Below, piece by piece: positions 62,616-64,000 of a stretch of DNA of 64,000 nucleotides (position 1 is the stretch's first letter; each line of letters starts with the position of its first letter). Origin of the DNA: Telluria mixta (GTDB lineage: Bacteria > Pseudomonadota > Gammaproteobacteria > Burkholderiales > Burkholderiaceae_D); assembly GCF_029223865.1 (NCBI RefSeq), contig NZ_CP119520.1:4030001-4094000 (forward strand), read 5' to 3'. Made by a program: the position numbers and the translations under genes. The notes under the pieces were generated by a model. That model saw only the letters and a list, made by a program, of their open reading frames with translations, was not told where the DNA came from and searched no databases.

Positions 62616-64000
62616 GCGCTTGCCTTTCGATGGAGTTGTTCGATCTGCTGCCACGCCGACTCGATGGCGCCGGCCTGCCAGCCCGTCAGGTAGCTGAGGT
62701 GCTCGCCCGCCAGCAGCACGCGGCCTTCGCCCGCCAGCAGGGTCGGATACGCCTTCTGCCGGCCCGCCTCGTCCCATTCGGCCCAGCCGCCCAGGTTGTA
62801 CTGGACGCGGTGCCAGGCCACGGAGAACGCGTTCTCGAACGCCTCCCGGTAAGGCGGGAAGATCTTTGCGCCGGCGCTCACGGCGAAGTCCGCGCGTTCG
62901 GCGGGCGTCATGGCGCTGACCTCGATGGCGTCCAGCGCGTAGTTGTAGTAGCCGAGCAGCACGCCCTTCTTCGACTGCCAGCCGGACGAGGGCAGCGAGA
63001 TCGTGTTGATGGCCTTGAGGTCGGTGAGCACGTGACCGCCGTAGATCTGGTCGTCCTCTTCCCAGAAGCGGCGCTTCATCTGCAGGCCGATCTTGCCGAC
63101 CGGCGCATACGACACGGCCTTCAGCGCATCCTTGAAGCCGCTTGAAAAGTCCGCGTCGATCGTGCGCAGCACGGACAGCGGGATCGTGCACAGGCAGTAA
63201 TCCGCCGTCACCTGCGACACCCTGCCGCTCTTGACGTCCTTGACGGTGACGGTGACCTGGTCGGCCGACTGGCGGATGGTCTGCACTTCCGCGCCGTAGC
63301 GGATGTGGCGGCCGACGCGCTTCACGAATCCCTGCGCGATGCGGTCCATGCCGCCGACCGGCTGGAACATCGTCGCGTGCATCGGGAATTCCTGCACGGC
63401 GCTGTAGACCTTGGCGACCTTGGATTCGAGCAGCTCGCGAAAGCCCAGCGGATCGGCGAGCTTGCCCGGCCTGAGGCCCGCGCCGGGCTGCTCGGCGAAA
63501 CCCGCGCCGTTGCGGCCCCGGTACACGAGATCCTGCGTGGACAGGGCGCCTTCGTGCGCCAGGTAGTCGAGCAGGAGGTGCTGGTCGTCCGCCGTGAGCG
63601 CCGTGTCGAGCCGGTTGGCCTGCACGGACTTGGCCAGCAGCTCCGCCACGTGCCCGCGCATGTCGGCCTTGATCTGTTCCTGGCGCAGGCGCTGCTTCGA
63701 GAACGGGCCGGCATCCTCCATGTAGACCCAGGCGTGGTCGTTGTCGTTGACCATGACCTCGAGCGGGATGTCGAACTGTTTCGTGTAATGCAGGGTCGAC
63801 TGGTGGTCGAGCGGGATGCGCCACGGGCCATGGTTGATGTACAGGCCGTCGTCGAAACGGCAGGCCTGCGCCTCGCCGCCCAGTTCCTGCAAGGTGAAGC
63901 CCTTGCGTGCCGTCTGGCAGCGTCCGCCCGCGAAGGGGCGCGCTTCCAGCACCTCGACCTTGTAGCCCAGCTTGCCCAGTTCATACGCCGCCGTCATGCC
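62612..64000 (-). CDS. Flavin amine oxidase/dehydrogenase (5' end outside window)
   Basis: FAD enzyme of the monoamine oxidase family. 463 residues are visible, starting inside the dinucleotide-binding fold (GMTAAYELGKLGYKVEVLEA, with the GxGxxG part cut off by the window edge). Other family signatures are FAGGRCQT, the substrate domain around FQPVGGMDRIAQGFVKRVG, and the C-terminal FAD motif GRVLLAGEHLSYLTGWQAGAIESA. The cytochrome c gene overlapping its stop suggests a dehydrogenase rather than an oxygen-using oxidase. Substrate unknown (a polyamine, amino acid or cyclic amine). Whether it has a signal peptide cannot be seen. Confidence 0.88.
   Translation of the reverse strand, partial: GMTAAYELGKLGYKVEVLEARPFAGGRCQTARKGFTLQELGGEAQACRFDDGLYINHGPWRIPLDHQSTLHYTKQFDIPLEVMVNDNDHAWVYMEDAGPFSKQRLRQEQIKADMRGHVAELLAKSVQANRLDTALTADDQHLLLDYLAHEGALSTQDLVYRGRNGAGFAEQPGAGLRPGKLADPLGFRELLESKVAKVYSAVQEFPMHATMFQPVGGMDRIAQGFVKRVGRHIRYGAEVQTIRQSADQVTVTVKDVKSGRVSQVTADYCLCTIPLSVLRTIDADFSSGFKDALKAVSYAPVGKIGLQMKRRFWEEDDQIYGGHVLTDLKAINTISLPSSGWQSKKGVLLGYYNYALDAIEVSAMTPAERADFAVSAGAKIFPPYREAFENAFSVAWHRVQYNLGGWAEWDEAGRQKAYPTLLAGEGRVLLAGEHLSYLTGWQAGAIESAWQQIEQLHRKASA

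Overview
The window looks like a chromosomal segment of a high-GC betaproteobacterium, most likely Oxalobacteraceae and close to Massilia (inferred from gene content and family-level gene order, not from a search). It is gene-dense and mostly core. The supporting signs are an ilvB-ilvN-ilvC operon followed by pssA, the rpsO-pnp pair, the order quinone oxidoreductase-tpiA-secG-tRNA-Leu-nuoA..N-DUF2818-NUDIX, a phasin, and a sigma factor-DUF3619-DUF3106-RDD cluster. I see no prophage, insertion sequence, CRISPR array or rRNA operon.

Layout: 1-1486 holds a two-component system on the minus strand (kinase cut by the window edge), divergent from a CcdA-like membrane protein and a periplasmic thioredoxin (1661-2854). 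2855-5146 is a minus-strand sigma factor cluster. A GST (5316-5939) precedes the branched-chain amino acid operon ilvB-ilvN-ilvC (6299-9605), which has a long leader. Next come a SIMPL-domain protein, pssA, a phasin, a TonB-like hypothetical protein and two tandem lipoproteins (9776-14337), then rpsO and pnp (14525-17087).

17147-29341 looks like an accessory block between pnp and the quinone oxidoreductase, two genes that I recall as neighbours in related genera. It holds a small secreted protein and a complete stressosome module: RsbR-, RsbS-, RsbT- and RsbX-like proteins, then a histidine kinase and a hybrid kinase/response regulator (17899-23854). No SigB or RsbW/V partner is present, so the output is probably a phosphorelay. 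The block also carries small stress-type proteins, an M16 peptidase pair, a GIN-domain protein and a Sel1-repeat protein.

29524-47612 returns to core genes: quinone oxidoreductase, tpiA, secG, tRNA-Leu(GAG) and all 14 complex I genes followed by DUF2818. After that come an NHL/Ig lipoprotein, a NUDIX hydrolase, a secreted protein with an HExxH motif, ispD, ispF, an MFS transporter, a PhyH-type oxygenase, an FMN reductase, a VOC protein, a voltage-gated potassium channel and a REC-GGDEF-EAL protein. The right end (59197-64000, minus strand) is a small catabolic unit: a flavin amine oxidase/dehydrogenase (cut by the window edge), a c-type cytochrome, an exported RidA-like protein and a TonB-dependent receptor.

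The most unusual observations are three successive RsbT-type ATPase modules in the stressosome operon, the last degenerate and fused to a histidine kinase; a structured rpsO leader with a promoter-proximal terminator and a hairpin covering the ribosome binding site; the amine dehydrogenase-cytochrome-RidA unit; and several operator-like repeats. Start sites were chosen from Shine-Dalgarno placement and family lengths. Most minus-strand long frames under the plus-strand genes are GC-driven shadows and are not listed.
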